Assembly: GCA_031291635.1 (NCBI GenBank)
Contig: JARLIR010000062.1
Span: 1 to 52,959, forward strand
Origin: Rhizomicrobium sp.
GTDB lineage: Bacteria > Pseudomonadota > Alphaproteobacteria > Micropepsales > Micropepsaceae
Length of the DNA: 52,959 bases
Direction of reading: 5' to 3'
The translations under genes were made by a program, and so were the position numbers. Shown here in pieces: positions 16,836-24,936 of the stretch (positions are counted from its first letter, which is position 1; the number at the start of each line of letters is the position of its first letter). The notes under the pieces are model-generated. The model was given only the letters and a program-made list of their open reading frames with translations. It was not told where the DNA came from and did not search any database.

Positions 16836-17294
16836 ATGCGACCGAGTGCTTTGATTGCCGCCCTGTTTGCCACCGCCGCTTTCTGCGGCGCAGCTTTCGC
16901 TGGCTCAGCACTCTCCGTGCCGCTGGACGAAGTACGGGTGGTGTCCTTCGCCAAGCCGGTATCGACACTCTATGTCGGCAACCCGATGATCGCTGACGTC
17001 ACCATCATCGACAACCGTCACGCCTTTGTGCAGGCCAAGGCCTTTGGCGCCACCAATGTCGTGGCGCTCGACAGCAACGGCAAGCAGGTTGCCAATCAGC
17101 AGATCGTCGTCGCCTCCAAAGGCAATGCCATCGTCACCTTGCAGCGCGGCACGCAGCAGACGAGCTATACCTGCACCGGTCAGCGCTGCCAGCCGGCACC
17201 ACAGCCAGGCGACGGCAAAGATGCGTTTGACGGTGCCACGGCACAGATCGACAAATATCAGGGCATGCTCGCCAAAGCCGCGGGTGGTCAATAA
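16836..17294 (+). CDS. Stand-alone pilus/secretin N-terminal-domain protein
   Basis: A 152-residue secreted protein made up of a signal peptide (about 1-24) and the small N-terminal domain normally found fused in front of a secretin such as CpaC: SVPLDEVRVVSFAKPVSTLYVGNPMIADVTIID, then FGATNVVALDSNGKQVANQQIVV. It has no secretin barrel domain. A C-terminal tail carries a Cys pair (TCTGQRC) that could form a disulfide. ATG at 16836 is preferred over upstream starts because it begins the signal peptide. Position inside the Tad locus, between pilins and VWA genes, suggests a periplasmic accessory to the pilus secretin; the exact role is unknown. Confidence 0.8.
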   Translation: MRPSALIAALFATAAFCGAAFAGSALSVPLDEVRVVSFAKPVSTLYVGNPMIADVTIIDNRHAFVQAKAFGATNVVALDSNGKQVANQQIVVASKGNAIVTLQRGTQQTSYTCTGQRCQPAPQPGDGKDAFDGATAQIDKYQGMLAKAAGGQ

Positions 17295-17310
17295 GCGCGG
17301 CGCTGCGGCT

Positions 17311-18867
17311 TCAGCTCTTGAGGCGCAGATTGGTGATCTGCTGCGCTATATCCTGGAAGGCGCTTTTCAGTTCGCCACCCGATGCCGGGAAATAGGCATG
17401 CGCCGCATCGCTGGCGCAGCTATTCAATGTGTCGAGCGCGGTGGCATCGCTGCCCACTTCAAAGCCCACCGTGTAGATGATGATGCCTTTGGCTTTCATC
17501 GCGCTGCAAAGCTGTTTGGATTGCGCCGCCGAAGAGCCGTTAGGGGCATTGCAGGCGATATGGTCGCTGGTATTACCGCTGCCCGAACCCGCATCCTTCG
17601 CAATCACGCCGCTACAATAGGGGGTGTTGAAGGCGCCGTCCGTCATAATGATGGCGACCTTGATCAGATTGTCGCCGCCATAAGCTGCCGGCGCACTACC
17701 GCTCGGCCATAGCGAGGAAAAATTCGGCGCCAAAAGATACCAGGCCCAAGCCACCCCGATATGACCCGCGGTGGAACCGGCGGCTGAGAGGCCATCGACG
17801 ACGCTATGCAGCGCCGCCCGATCGGTCGACAGCGGTATGATCGTGGCGGTGATACAATCGTTTCCGGTAGCGGCATAATTGTAGCCAAGCAGCGTAGTGG
17901 AGGGAGCCGCATCCGTGTAGGCGTTGGTGGTGCGCTCGCTGACGCAAGTGGACGAGCCAAGGGTAGTGCTGCCGCCCGCCGCATTGCTGAAATTGTAGTA
18001 TTTGCAGCCGAGCTTGGTGCACCGAGCGGTACCGCCCGAGCTGTAGCTATAGTAGTTGCGACCGTCGATGTTCTTGAGCTCGAAGGTATTGGTGGTCTTG
18101 TTGGCGACGGTATAGGTGTTGCCGTTAAGCTGCGTCATACCCACGACACCACTGATATAGATGAGATCACCATTGGCGTAAGCGTGTGTTGGTGCCGTGA
18201 TCACCACCGGATTGGCTTTGGTGGCGCCGGTGATGGTCTTACCCGCCGCTATGGGACCGCGGACCTGATCAGCATAGGTGCCGACATTGACGCCCATCGT
18301 GTAAGGGGCGATCGCGACTTTGGTATAGGTCGGGCTTTGCACGTCCTGCACGACGATATCGATCAGTTGGTCGGCGGCAGTCTTCAGATCAGCAATCTTG
18401 GTGCCCGCCATCGAACCGGTGGTATCGAGCGCCAAGGCGACTTCGATATTCTTAGAATTGCGCGTGATGACCACCGAGGATGACACCGGCAAGGATGACA
18501 CCCCCGCGATCTGCATCAACACCGTCGGCATCGTCACCGTGGTGTTCAAGGTAAAGTCCTGACCGTTCTGACTCACGGTCACAGCGGACGGCGTGCCGTA
18601 ACTGGAGTCCACCGTGTAATTGGCTTTGAAATAACTTTGCGCCAACGCTTGCGTCGCCGCGGTCGAAAGATTGCCTGCGCTGCCCACGGCGAGTCCGGCA
18701 ACATCAAGCGCTTCGGTCAGATTGGTGCGCACCAGCACGGCGCGACCGAAATCCAAGCCGGCGCCGACCGCGATCAGCAATGGCACCAACGCCACGGCGA
18801 AGATCATCGCGACATTGCCGCGACGCTCAACCCAGAAACGCTGTAAAAGCCTCGCCAATATTTGCAT
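17311..18867 (-). CDS. TadG-like VWA-domain pilus protein with inserted FCCH-like domain
   Basis: A membrane-anchored Tad-locus protein of about 518 residues. The N-terminus has the TadE/TadG-type segment RRGNVAMIFAVALVPLLIAVGAGLDFGRA (possible prepilin-peptidase substrate after Gly), then a putative Flp-pilus accessory region and a von Willebrand A domain starting VALALDTTGSM, a MIDAS-type metal site with D-x-x-G-S, and ending with ILTVGFEV-type strands and CASDAAHAYFPASGGELKSAF. Inserted inside the VWA domain is an ~80-residue block (DNA about 18019-18255) with ITGATKANPVVITAPTHAY and ISGVVGMTQLNGNTYTV, resembling the beta-rich E1-FCCH-like module of phage-type proteins. Start at 18867 preferred; 18909 is possible. 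Probable surface or tip adhesin role is inference. Confidence 0.82.
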   Translation of the reverse strand: MQILARLLQRFWVERRGNVAMIFAVALVPLLIAVGAGLDFGRAVLVRTNLTEALDVAGLAVGSAGNLSTAATQALAQSYFKANYTVDSSYGTPSAVTVSQNGQDFTLNTTVTMPTVLMQIAGVSSLPVSSSVVITRNSKNIEVALALDTTGSMAGTKIADLKTAADQLIDIVVQDVQSPTYTKVAIAPYTMGVNVGTYADQVRGPIAAGKTITGATKANPVVITAPTHAYANGDLIYISGVVGMTQLNGNTYTVANKTTNTFELKNIDGRNYYSYSSGGTARCTKLGCKYYNFSNAAGGSTTLGSSTCVSERTTNAYTDAAPSTTLLGYNYAATGNDCITATIIPLSTDRAALHSVVDGLSAAGSTAGHIGVAWAWYLLAPNFSSLWPSGSAPAAYGGDNLIKVAIIMTDGAFNTPYCSGVIAKDAGSGSGNTSDHIACNAPNGSSAAQSKQLCSAMKAKGIIIYTVGFEVGSDATALDTLNSCASDAAHAYFPASGGELKSAFQDIAQQITNLRLKS

Positions 18868-18945
18868 CACCGCACATCCCATCGCTGGCTGGTGCGGATC
18901 ATCTCGCAAATGGTTAGGGCAAGCCCCTGTTATCCGGGGTAACGG

Positions 18946-18960
18946 TTAGCGTTTCGTTAG
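18946..18960. promoter_or_regulatory. Weak CtrA-like box upstream of VWA protein 1
   Basis: TTAG-CGTTTCG-TTAG: spacing as for a CtrA site but one mismatch in each half. Lies 79-93 bases before the preferred start at 18867. Suggestive only because stronger versions occur before the other pilus genes. Confidence 0.3.
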
Positions 18961-19004
18961 GCTTTCGGACGGGATTTGGCCGAGCCTGTCCCTGATCGGC
19001 ACAG

Positions 19005-20537
19005 TTACTGGCTGACGCGCAGGTTGGTGATCTGCTGACCGATAGCCGCAAAAGCGGTGACGATCTGGGCGGAGGTGGTCAGGTCGAAGTATTTGGTGGA
19101 ATCGCTGGCGCAATTCTGCAGCACCGAGGAATTGCCTTGGGTGCCGTTCAAATCCACAAACACGGCATAAATGATGACGCCGTCGGCTTTGGCGTTGGTG
19201 CAGGCCAGGGCCATGCGGCCATCGACGTCGGTGCTTTGGTTCGAGCCATCGCCCGACCAGCGGTTTTGCGTATTCAAACCATCGCTGAGCAGAATGATGA
19301 AGCGCTGGGTGTTGTCCGGCAAGGCGGGCGGGCTGAGCGGCGCGCCCTGGGTGAGGGATTGCCAGCCCCAGGCCAGCCCGATGGTCTGGTTTGTTGAACC
19401 GTTGGGCGTCATGGCGTCGATCTTGTTCGACAGCGTGGTCCAATTATAGCCCAGCGGCAGGATGGTGGTGTTCGGACAGCCCGGCGAATTTTCCGCGACC
19501 ATCAACGTCGCCGCTGTCGAAGTGACCGGCGTCACGTTTTGGACGTCATAAGCTTGGCCAGTCGGTTGGGTGGTGGTGCCGCGATCAGTGACGCACCCAC
19601 CCCAGCTACTGGTGGCATTGGCAACCCAGGTGTGTTTCCACTTGGTGCCGTTGGCCACGGAATTGTAGCAGCCGTTCCAATAGTGCCCGGTGGTCGAAAT
19701 GCTGGGGCAAAAATTCCCCGTGCTGGTCGCGACATTGTTCCAGGTGTCCGAGGCGCCATTGTTGGAGCCCGACGTGCAATGATAGCCCTGCACGGCGTCG
19801 GTCCACGGACAGGCCCCATTCGGACCCACGCTGGTGGAGGGTTTGGTCGGCGGGGCGGCGGTAAAATCGGTGAAGCTGAGCCAACTCGAACTGGAATAGG
19901 CGGTGCCGATATTCACGTCACGGGCGAAAGGAATGATCGACACCTGCACATCGCCAGCCGTTTGCGCGGCCCCTTGCAGCATGGTCAAAAGCTGATGCGA
20001 AGCGGTTTTCAGGGCTGAGATTTTGCTGACGCCGGTGCCGTCGGTTTGCGACATCGAGCCGGTGTTGTCGAGCACCAGGGCCACCCATAGTTTTAGCTGC
20101 CCCCACACCACACTGCTGGAAGAGGCAACGGTCCAGGTACTGACGCCCGCCACCTGCATCATGGTCGTGGGCATCTGATCGGTGACCGTTACCGTCACGG
20201 TCTGCGCCGTGCGGGTGACGGCGACAGCCCCGGGCGTGCCGTAATCGCTGCTTTGATGGTAGTTGGCGTTGAAGTATTGCTGGGCCAGCGCTTGGGCTTG
20301 AGAGTCCGTGAGATTTTTTGAGGCGCCAACTGCCAAGGCTGCGGCATCAAGCGCTTCGTTCATCGCCGAACGCACCATGGTGGCGCGGGCGTAGTCGAGG
20401 CCGCCACCGACTGCAATGGCCGTGGGCACGAGCGCGATGGCAAAGATCATCGCCACGTTGCCGCGATGGCACGCACCGAACGTCTTGAGCCTGCCCAATA
20501 ACCACCGCAACGCACATTTCCTCAGATGCTTTCCCAC
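19005..20537 (-). CDS. TadG-like VWA-domain pilus protein 2
   Basis: Paralogue of the preceding VWA protein, 510 residues. It has the same N-terminal TadG-type anchor (RGNVAMIFAIALVPTAIAVGGGLDYARATMVRSAMNEALDAAALAVG, residues 26-71) and a VWA domain with the MIDAS-type LDNTGSM at about 156-162, ending FDLTTSAQIVTAFAAIGQQITNLRVSQ, which is nearly the same as the end of protein 1. Instead of the FCCH-like block it has a different, Cys-, Trp-, Ser/Thr-rich insert (about residues 225-345, with CPWTDAVQGYHC and several CxxC-less cysteines) likely held by disulfides. Gene order and shared ends indicate a duplication followed by replacement of the domain inserted in the VWA fold. Confidence 0.83.
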   Translation of the reverse strand: MGKHLRKCALRWLLGRLKTFGACHRGNVAMIFAIALVPTAIAVGGGLDYARATMVRSAMNEALDAAALAVGASKNLTDSQAQALAQQYFNANYHQSSDYGTPGAVAVTRTAQTVTVTVTDQMPTTMMQVAGVSTWTVASSSSVVWGQLKLWVALVLDNTGSMSQTDGTGVSKISALKTASHQLLTMLQGAAQTAGDVQVSIIPFARDVNIGTAYSSSSWLSFTDFTAAPPTKPSTSVGPNGACPWTDAVQGYHCTSGSNNGASDTWNNVATSTGNFCPSISTTGHYWNGCYNSVANGTKWKHTWVANATSSWGGCVTDRGTTTQPTGQAYDVQNVTPVTSTAATLMVAENSPGCPNTTILPLGYNWTTLSNKIDAMTPNGSTNQTIGLAWGWQSLTQGAPLSPPALPDNTQRFIILLSDGLNTQNRWSGDGSNQSTDVDGRMALACTNAKADGVIIYAVFVDLNGTQGNSSVLQNCASDSTKYFDLTTSAQIVTAFAAIGQQITNLRVSQ

Positions 20538-20616
20538 CTATGATCGCGCCGCAGAAGTAAAAATGGCGTTGCCTTTTGGCCCCGTTTTGCTGGCATTCGG
20601 CGCACCGTGTTAGGAC

Positions 20617-20631
20617 TTAGTTCAGGATTAA
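20617..20631. promoter_or_regulatory. Candidate CtrA box between VWA protein 2 and TadE
   Basis: TTAG-TTCAGGA-TTAA, one base off TTAA-N7-TTAA with exact spacing, in the 185-base divergent gap. On the opposite strand it reads TTAA-N7-CTAA. It could serve either or both divergent genes. Confidence 0.45.
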
Positions 20632-20722
20632 CGCGATGTTCAGCATGACATACGGTTTTGCTTCGCTTGGGCTGCACGCTAGCGTTTAATCGGACGCACC
20701 TGCCGGAAGAGGAAGCCGAACA

Positions 20723-21310
20723 ATGCCGCAAGGCGCCAAAACGCTTCTGAGGCATGCCGCGAACCGCCTAACAGCCATCGCCGCACGGCTCAACGCGCGC
20801 GCCCGCTCTGGTTCGGCCGCGATTGAGTTCGCCCTCGTCGCGCCGGTTTTCTTCGTCTTTCTTATGGGCACGATCGAAACCGGAATTATCTTCCTTTCCA
20901 ATTTCGTGCTGCAAAGCGCCACCAATGATGCGGCACGGCAAATCCGTACCGGACAAGTGGCGCTGGGCGGCATCACGCAAGCTGCGTTTCGCCAAACGAT
21001 CTGCAACGAGATCAGCCCCTTGATGGCTTGCGACAGCAATTTACAGATCGATGTCGAAACCGTCGCCACCTTCAATCAAGCGGCGATCACCAATCCGATC
21101 ACCGCCAGCAACACGCTGGACCCTTCGCTCGTCAACTGGCAGCCGGGCGCCGTCTGCAGCGTGGTTTTGGTGCGCGCGTTCTATACGTATTCGGTGGCCA
21201 CGCCGTTTTTGACGCCGTTCCTAGTCAACATCAATTCGACGCAGCATCTGTTGACGGCAGCGGTGGCCTTCCGCAACGAACCTTACACTACGGCGGTGGC
21301 GGGATGTTGA
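20723..21310 (+). CDS. tadE: TadE-like pseudopilin 1
   Basis: A 195-residue pilus accessory protein with a TadE-type N-terminus: a basic leader (1-28), then RSGSAAIEFALVAPVFFVFLMGTIETG, in which the Gly/Ala-Ile-Glu-Phe motif after a small residue is the prepilin-peptidase site and the Glu at mature position about 5 is preserved. The rest is a periplasmic domain with one Cys pair (CNEIS...MACDS) and a C-terminal Cys. In known Tad systems CpaA (TadV) processes TadE. It overlaps the next gene by 7 bases, so the two are co-translated, and is divergent from VWA protein 2. Confidence 0.9.
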   Translation: MPQGAKTLLRHAANRLTAIAARLNARARSGSAAIEFALVAPVFFVFLMGTIETGIIFLSNFVLQSATNDAARQIRTGQVALGGITQAAFRQTICNEISPLMACDSNLQIDVETVATFNQAAITNPITASNTLDPSLVNWQPGAVCSVVLVRAFYTYSVATPFLTPFLVNINSTQHLLTAAVAFRNEPYTTAVAGC

Positions 21311-21837
21311 GGCTGCTCACTCGTTTCGCCAAAGCCCGCCAAGGCCTCGCCGCGGTCGAGTTCGCCTTGATCGCGCCGGTGATGATTATGCTGTTCTACG
21401 GCGCGGTCGAATTGGGCACCGCGGTGGATTGCAATTCACGCGTCAGTCGCGTGGGCTATACGGTGGCCGATCTGGTGGCGCAGTCCGCCAGTGTGAGCAC
21501 CACCGACACTACCAACTTCTTCAGCGCCGCCAACGCCATCCTTTATCCCTACGCCTCTGCCAACGCCAAAATCACCGTCTCTAGCCTGGTTGATAACGGC
21601 AAGGGTGGCGCCACCGTGGCATGGAGCGACGCACAAAACACCACGCCGCGCGTCAAGGGCGCTACGGTCGCGGTTCCGGCAGGGCTGATCACTTCTGGCT
21701 CAGGCGCCAGCGTGATCTATGCCGAGATCGCTTATTCTTTCACGGCGCCGATCACCTATTTCCTAGGCGGACCGATCACCCTGACTGACAGTTTTTATGC
21801 CAAGCCCCGGCGCTCGACCACAGTCGCCCATAGCTGA
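21304..21837 (+). CDS. TadE/TadF-like pseudopilin 2
   Basis: A 177-residue pseudopilin partner of the preceding gene. The N-terminus MLRLLTRFAKARQGLAAVEF is a short basic leader followed by the G-LAAVEFALIAPVMIMLFYGAVELG segment, again with the conserved Glu. The periplasmic part has Thr/Ser-rich stretches and no Cys except one near residue 44. ATG at 21304 lies inside the end of tadE (7-base overlap). Whether it should be called TadF or a second TadE cannot be settled by eye. Its stop abuts the stop of convergent tesB. Confidence 0.87.
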   Translation: MLRLLTRFAKARQGLAAVEFALIAPVMIMLFYGAVELGTAVDCNSRVSRVGYTVADLVAQSASVSTTDTTNFFSAANAILYPYASANAKITVSSLVDNGKGGATVAWSDAQNTTPRVKGATVAVPAGLITSGSGASVIYAEIAYSFTAPITYFLGGPITLTDSFYAKPRRSTTVAHS

Positions 21838-22719
21838 TCACGACGCTGATGGCAGCATCCCGCGGCGGGGGCGGATCAAGCCTTCTTGCACCACAGAGGC
21901 TACCAAAGCACCGTCACGCGTGAACAGCGTGCCGCGGTTGAAGCCTCGTCCGCCGGACGCGCTGGGACTGTCTTGCACCAGCAACAGCCATTCATCGGCG
22001 CGGAAGGGACGGTGGAACCACATGGCGTGGTCCAAGCTCGCCATCTGCACCTTGTCGTCGTACCAGCCGATGCCATGGGGTGCGAGCGAGGTAGCAATCA
22101 TCGAGAGGTCGGAGGCAAAGGCCAGCATAGCCCGATGCAACGCTGGATCGTCAGGCATGGAACCAGCCGTCCGCACCCAAAAACTCTCGTGCGGCGGTTG
22201 CGGGGCAGGATCGAAATAAGGTCGCGGGTCAATCGGGCGAGTCTCGAAAGGCCGAGGACGGAAGACCCAGGCGCACAATTCGGGAGGAATGCGGTCGGGC
22301 GGAATCTTGGCGCGCAGATCATTGTCGCTTTCGAGCGCTTCCGGCGGCGGAACCACTGGCGCTGCAAAGGCGTGCTCCAGCCCCGGCTCTTCGCGCTGAA
22401 ACGAGGCTTCGAGGGTGAAGATGGGACGACCATGCTGGATAGCCACCACCCGGCGCGAGGTGAAGCTGCCGCCGTCGCGCGAGCGGTCGACCTCATAAAG
22501 GATCGGCACTTTGGGATCACCGGCGCGCAGAAAATAGCCATGCAGCGAATGGCACAGCCTGCCTTCGACAGTGCGCGAGGCGGCCATCAGGGCCTGGCCC
22601 AAGACTTGGCCGCCGAACACGCGCTGTACCCGATCCTTGGGACTGAGGCCGCGGAAAATGTTCTCCTCGATTTTTTCGAGGTTCAAAAGGTCCAGCACTT
22701 CCTGGATGGGCGCAATCAT
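21838..22719 (-). CDS. tesB: Acyl-CoA thioesterase II
   Basis: Cytoplasmic double-hotdog thioesterase cleaving medium to long acyl-CoAs to free acid and CoA. The 293-residue protein has FRGLSPKDRVQRVFGGQVLGQALMAA at 20-45, the HSLHGYFLRAGDP turn near 60-72, and the C-terminal hotdog with SLDHAMWFHRPF (catalytic Asp), QDSPSASGGRGFNRG (Ser/Thr region) and VVQEGLIR (catalytic Gln). Start at 22719 gives the family length of 285-295; the frame stays open further upstream over the btaA promoter region and start, which is rejected. It is divergent from btaA, 174 bases apart. Confidence 0.95.
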   Translation of the reverse strand: MIAPIQEVLDLLNLEKIEENIFRGLSPKDRVQRVFGGQVLGQALMAASRTVEGRLCHSLHGYFLRAGDPKVPILYEVDRSRDGGSFTSRRVVAIQHGRPIFTLEASFQREEPGLEHAFAAPVVPPPEALESDNDLRAKIPPDRIPPELCAWVFRPRPFETRPIDPRPYFDPAPQPPHESFWVRTAGSMPDDPALHRAMLAFASDLSMIATSLAPHGIGWYDDKVQMASLDHAMWFHRPFRADEWLLLVQDSPSASGGRGFNRGTLFTRDGALVASVVQEGLIRPRRGMLPSAS

Positions 22720-22893
22720 GGCGCCACGGTAAGCTTGGGCTCTGGGCCTGCGCAAGGCGTGCGCATCAGTGCCTGCCCGATTTGGCTGCAACATATTTTT
22801 GGTGGGGCCAATTTGGCTTTGCTCATATTCCCTTTGCTCAGGGCCGCCGTTCCCTCTAAGTAACCCCTTGTTTTGGGCCCAGCAAAGAAGAAC

Positions 22894-24108
22894 ATGGCCA
22901 ACGAATTGCTTGAACGCGCCGCGCACCAGCGGCCAGCCACCTCCAAGAGAGGCGCCTTGGAGCGCCTCTTTACCCTTATGTTTCAAGGGTTTGTCTATAA
23001 CCAAATCTGGGAAGACCCGGATGTGGATCTGGCTGCGTTGGACCTTGGTCCACAACACCGCCTGCTGACCATCGCATCGGGTGGCTGTAACGTTTTAAAC
23101 TATCTGGCGGCCGATCCGTGCCAGATTATTGCGGTCGATCTCAATCCGAATCACGTCGCCTTGACGCGGCTGAAGCTGGCAGCGCTCGCCAACCTGCCGA
23201 GCTATGAGGATTTCTTCCGCTTCTTCGGCCAGGCCAATGACAAAGCCAACCGCGCCGCTTACGACACCTATCTGCGCGACAAGCTCGATCCCACCACGCG
23301 CCAACATTGGGAAAAGCGCATTCTGCTGCACGGCCGACGCATCAATATGTTTGCCCGCAACCTCTATCGCTATGGCCTCTTGGGACGTTTCATCGGCATC
23401 CTGCATGTGGTGGCCAAGCTGCACGGCAAGCGCCTTGAGCGTATGCTGGATGCCAAGACCCCAGCCGAGCAGCGGATCCTGTTTGATCGGCTGATTGCGC
23501 CCCTATTCAACAACCGCTCCATCCGGGCGCTGTCGAAGAGTCCGGTGTCGCTTTACGCGCTCGGCATTCCGCCCGCTCAATATGACGAGCTGGTCGGTGC
23601 CAACGCCAATATGATCACGGTACTGCGCGAGCGCGTCGAACGGTTGGCCTGCGATTTCCCCATCAACGAGAATTATTTCGCCTGGCAGGCTTTTGGCCGT
23701 GGCTATGACGTCACCAACCGGGAAGCCGTGCCCGCCTATCTGCGCGAGGATGTTTACAACACCATCCGCAGCCGCACCGGCAAAGTCGAAGTCAATCACG
23801 CCTCGCTGACCGATTTCCTCAAGCGCCAGGATGCCCATTCGCTGCATCGCTATGTGCTGCTGGACAGTCAGGACTGGATGAACGAGACGCAAATCTCGTC
23901 GCTTTGGGCCGAGATTGACCGCACCGCGCATCAGACCGACGCCCGCGTCATCTTCCGCACTGCCGGGCCCGACAGCCCGCTGCCCAAGAAGCTGCCGCCC
24001 GAGCTTTTGGCGCCGTGGAATTATCTCGAAGACGAGAGCAAGGCTTTCCACGCCAAAGACCGCTCCTCCATCTATGGCGGATTCCACGTCTATGTTCGCA
24101 AAGGCTGA
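22894..24108 (+). CDS. btaA: S-adenosylmethionine:diacylglycerol 3-amino-3-carboxypropyltransferase (BtaA, DUF3419)
   Basis: First enzyme of betaine-lipid (DGTS) synthesis: it transfers the aminocarboxypropyl group of SAM to diacylglycerol at the membrane. The 404-residue protein matches the DUF3419/BtaA pattern: VYNQIWEDPDVDLAAL near residue 38, the SAM-binding ITIASGGCNVLNYL-type strand, IIAVDLNPNHVAL(T) and, toward the C-terminus, YVLLDSQDWM near residue 325. ATG at 22894 follows AAGAAG, a good ribosome-binding site. The methyltransferase btaB overlaps its end by 17 bases. Betaine lipids replace phospholipids under phosphate limitation; I see no clear Pho box upstream. Confidence 0.92.
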   Translation: MANELLERAAHQRPATSKRGALERLFTLMFQGFVYNQIWEDPDVDLAALDLGPQHRLLTIASGGCNVLNYLAADPCQIIAVDLNPNHVALTRLKLAALANLPSYEDFFRFFGQANDKANRAAYDTYLRDKLDPTTRQHWEKRILLHGRRINMFARNLYRYGLLGRFIGILHVVAKLHGKRLERMLDAKTPAEQRILFDRLIAPLFNNRSIRALSKSPVSLYALGIPPAQYDELVGANANMITVLRERVERLACDFPINENYFAWQAFGRGYDVTNREAVPAYLREDVYNTIRSRTGKVEVNHASLTDFLKRQDAHSLHRYVLLDSQDWMNETQISSLWAEIDRTAHQTDARVIFRTAGPDSPLPKKLPPELLAPWNYLEDESKAFHAKDRSSIYGGFHVYVRKG

Positions 24109-24745
24109 CAACGACGATCATGGCGTGCTGATGGACCGGATCTACCGGCACCAGCGCTACATCTATGACCTGACGCGGAAATATTACCTTTTTGGGCGCG
24201 ACCGGCTGATTGCCGAAATCGGCCTCAAGCCGGGTGACCGGCTGGTCGAAATTGGCTGCGGCACAGCGCGCAATCTGGTCAAGATCGCTGAGGCCTATCC
24301 GGGCGTGGAATTGTTCGGTGTGGACGCGTCGCTCGAAATGCTGAAAAGCGCCGAGGAGACCATCCGCAAGGCGGGGCTTTCCCATCGCATCAAGCTTGCC
24401 CACGGCTATGCTGAAAATCTGTCGCCAGCCATGTTCGGCGAGAGCAAGCCCTTCGAAGCGGCGCTGTTCTCCTACAGCCTGTCGATGATTCCCGACTGGA
24501 AAGCGGCCATAGCCGCTGCCGCGGCCCATTTGGCCCCAGGTGGCCATATCCATGTGGTCGATTTCGGCGATCTGACGGGGCTCGGCAAGCTCGGCCGCAC
24601 CGCGATGTTGGGCTGGCTCGCCCTCTTCCATGTCGCCCCGCGGGTGGAATTGCTGCAGAGCCTGGAACAGCAAAAGGGTGCGGCGCTACGCTTTTTGCCC
24701 GGGCGCTATGCCTTTCTCCTGACGGCCAGCAGCCTCAAGGTCTGA
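24092..24745 (+). CDS. btaB: Diacylglycerylhomoserine N-methyltransferase (BtaB)
   Basis: SAM-dependent methyltransferase that trimethylates diacylglycerylhomoserine to DGTS. The 217-residue protein has MDRIYRHQRYIYDLTRKYYLFGRDRLI, the motif I LVEIGCGTARNL near residue 49, motif II FGVDASLEML and a conserved later helix with SYSLSMIPDWKAAI; this matches the BtaB/UbiE-like family rather than Pmt phosphatidylethanolamine methylases. ATG at 24092 is inside the end of btaA (17-base overlap); 24074 or 24131 could also serve. Its tight linkage with btaA makes the pathway assignment stronger than the sequence alone. Confidence 0.9.
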   Translation: MFAKADNDDHGVLMDRIYRHQRYIYDLTRKYYLFGRDRLIAEIGLKPGDRLVEIGCGTARNLVKIAEAYPGVELFGVDASLEMLKSAEETIRKAGLSHRIKLAHGYAENLSPAMFGESKPFEAALFSYSLSMIPDWKAAIAAAAAHLAPGGHIHVVDFGDLTGLGKLGRTAMLGWLALFHVAPRVELLQSLEQQKGAALRFLPGRYAFLLTASSLKV

Positions 24746-24936
24746 GCCTTTCAGGGTCATAGGTAATCGCCCCGGCTGCGCCCCTACAAAATTCCACCTA
24801 GAATTTGTACATTGTTAACGCTGACTGCATAAAACAGGGATGAGCAGTCCGCTTGCCAACCTGTGGGCTGCCGGTCGCTTCGCGTTGTGTCTGTAAGGCG
24901 GTGCGGTCCTCGTCAATCGCTGCGAAGGCTAAACCC

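Noticed and set aside
22720..23058. N-terminal extension of tesB
   Set aside because: Would overlap btaA and exceed family length by over 110 residues.
24788..24811. AAATTC-CACCTA-GAATTT hairpin after btaB as a terminator
   Set aside because: Short AT-rich stem with no T-run; not enough to call.
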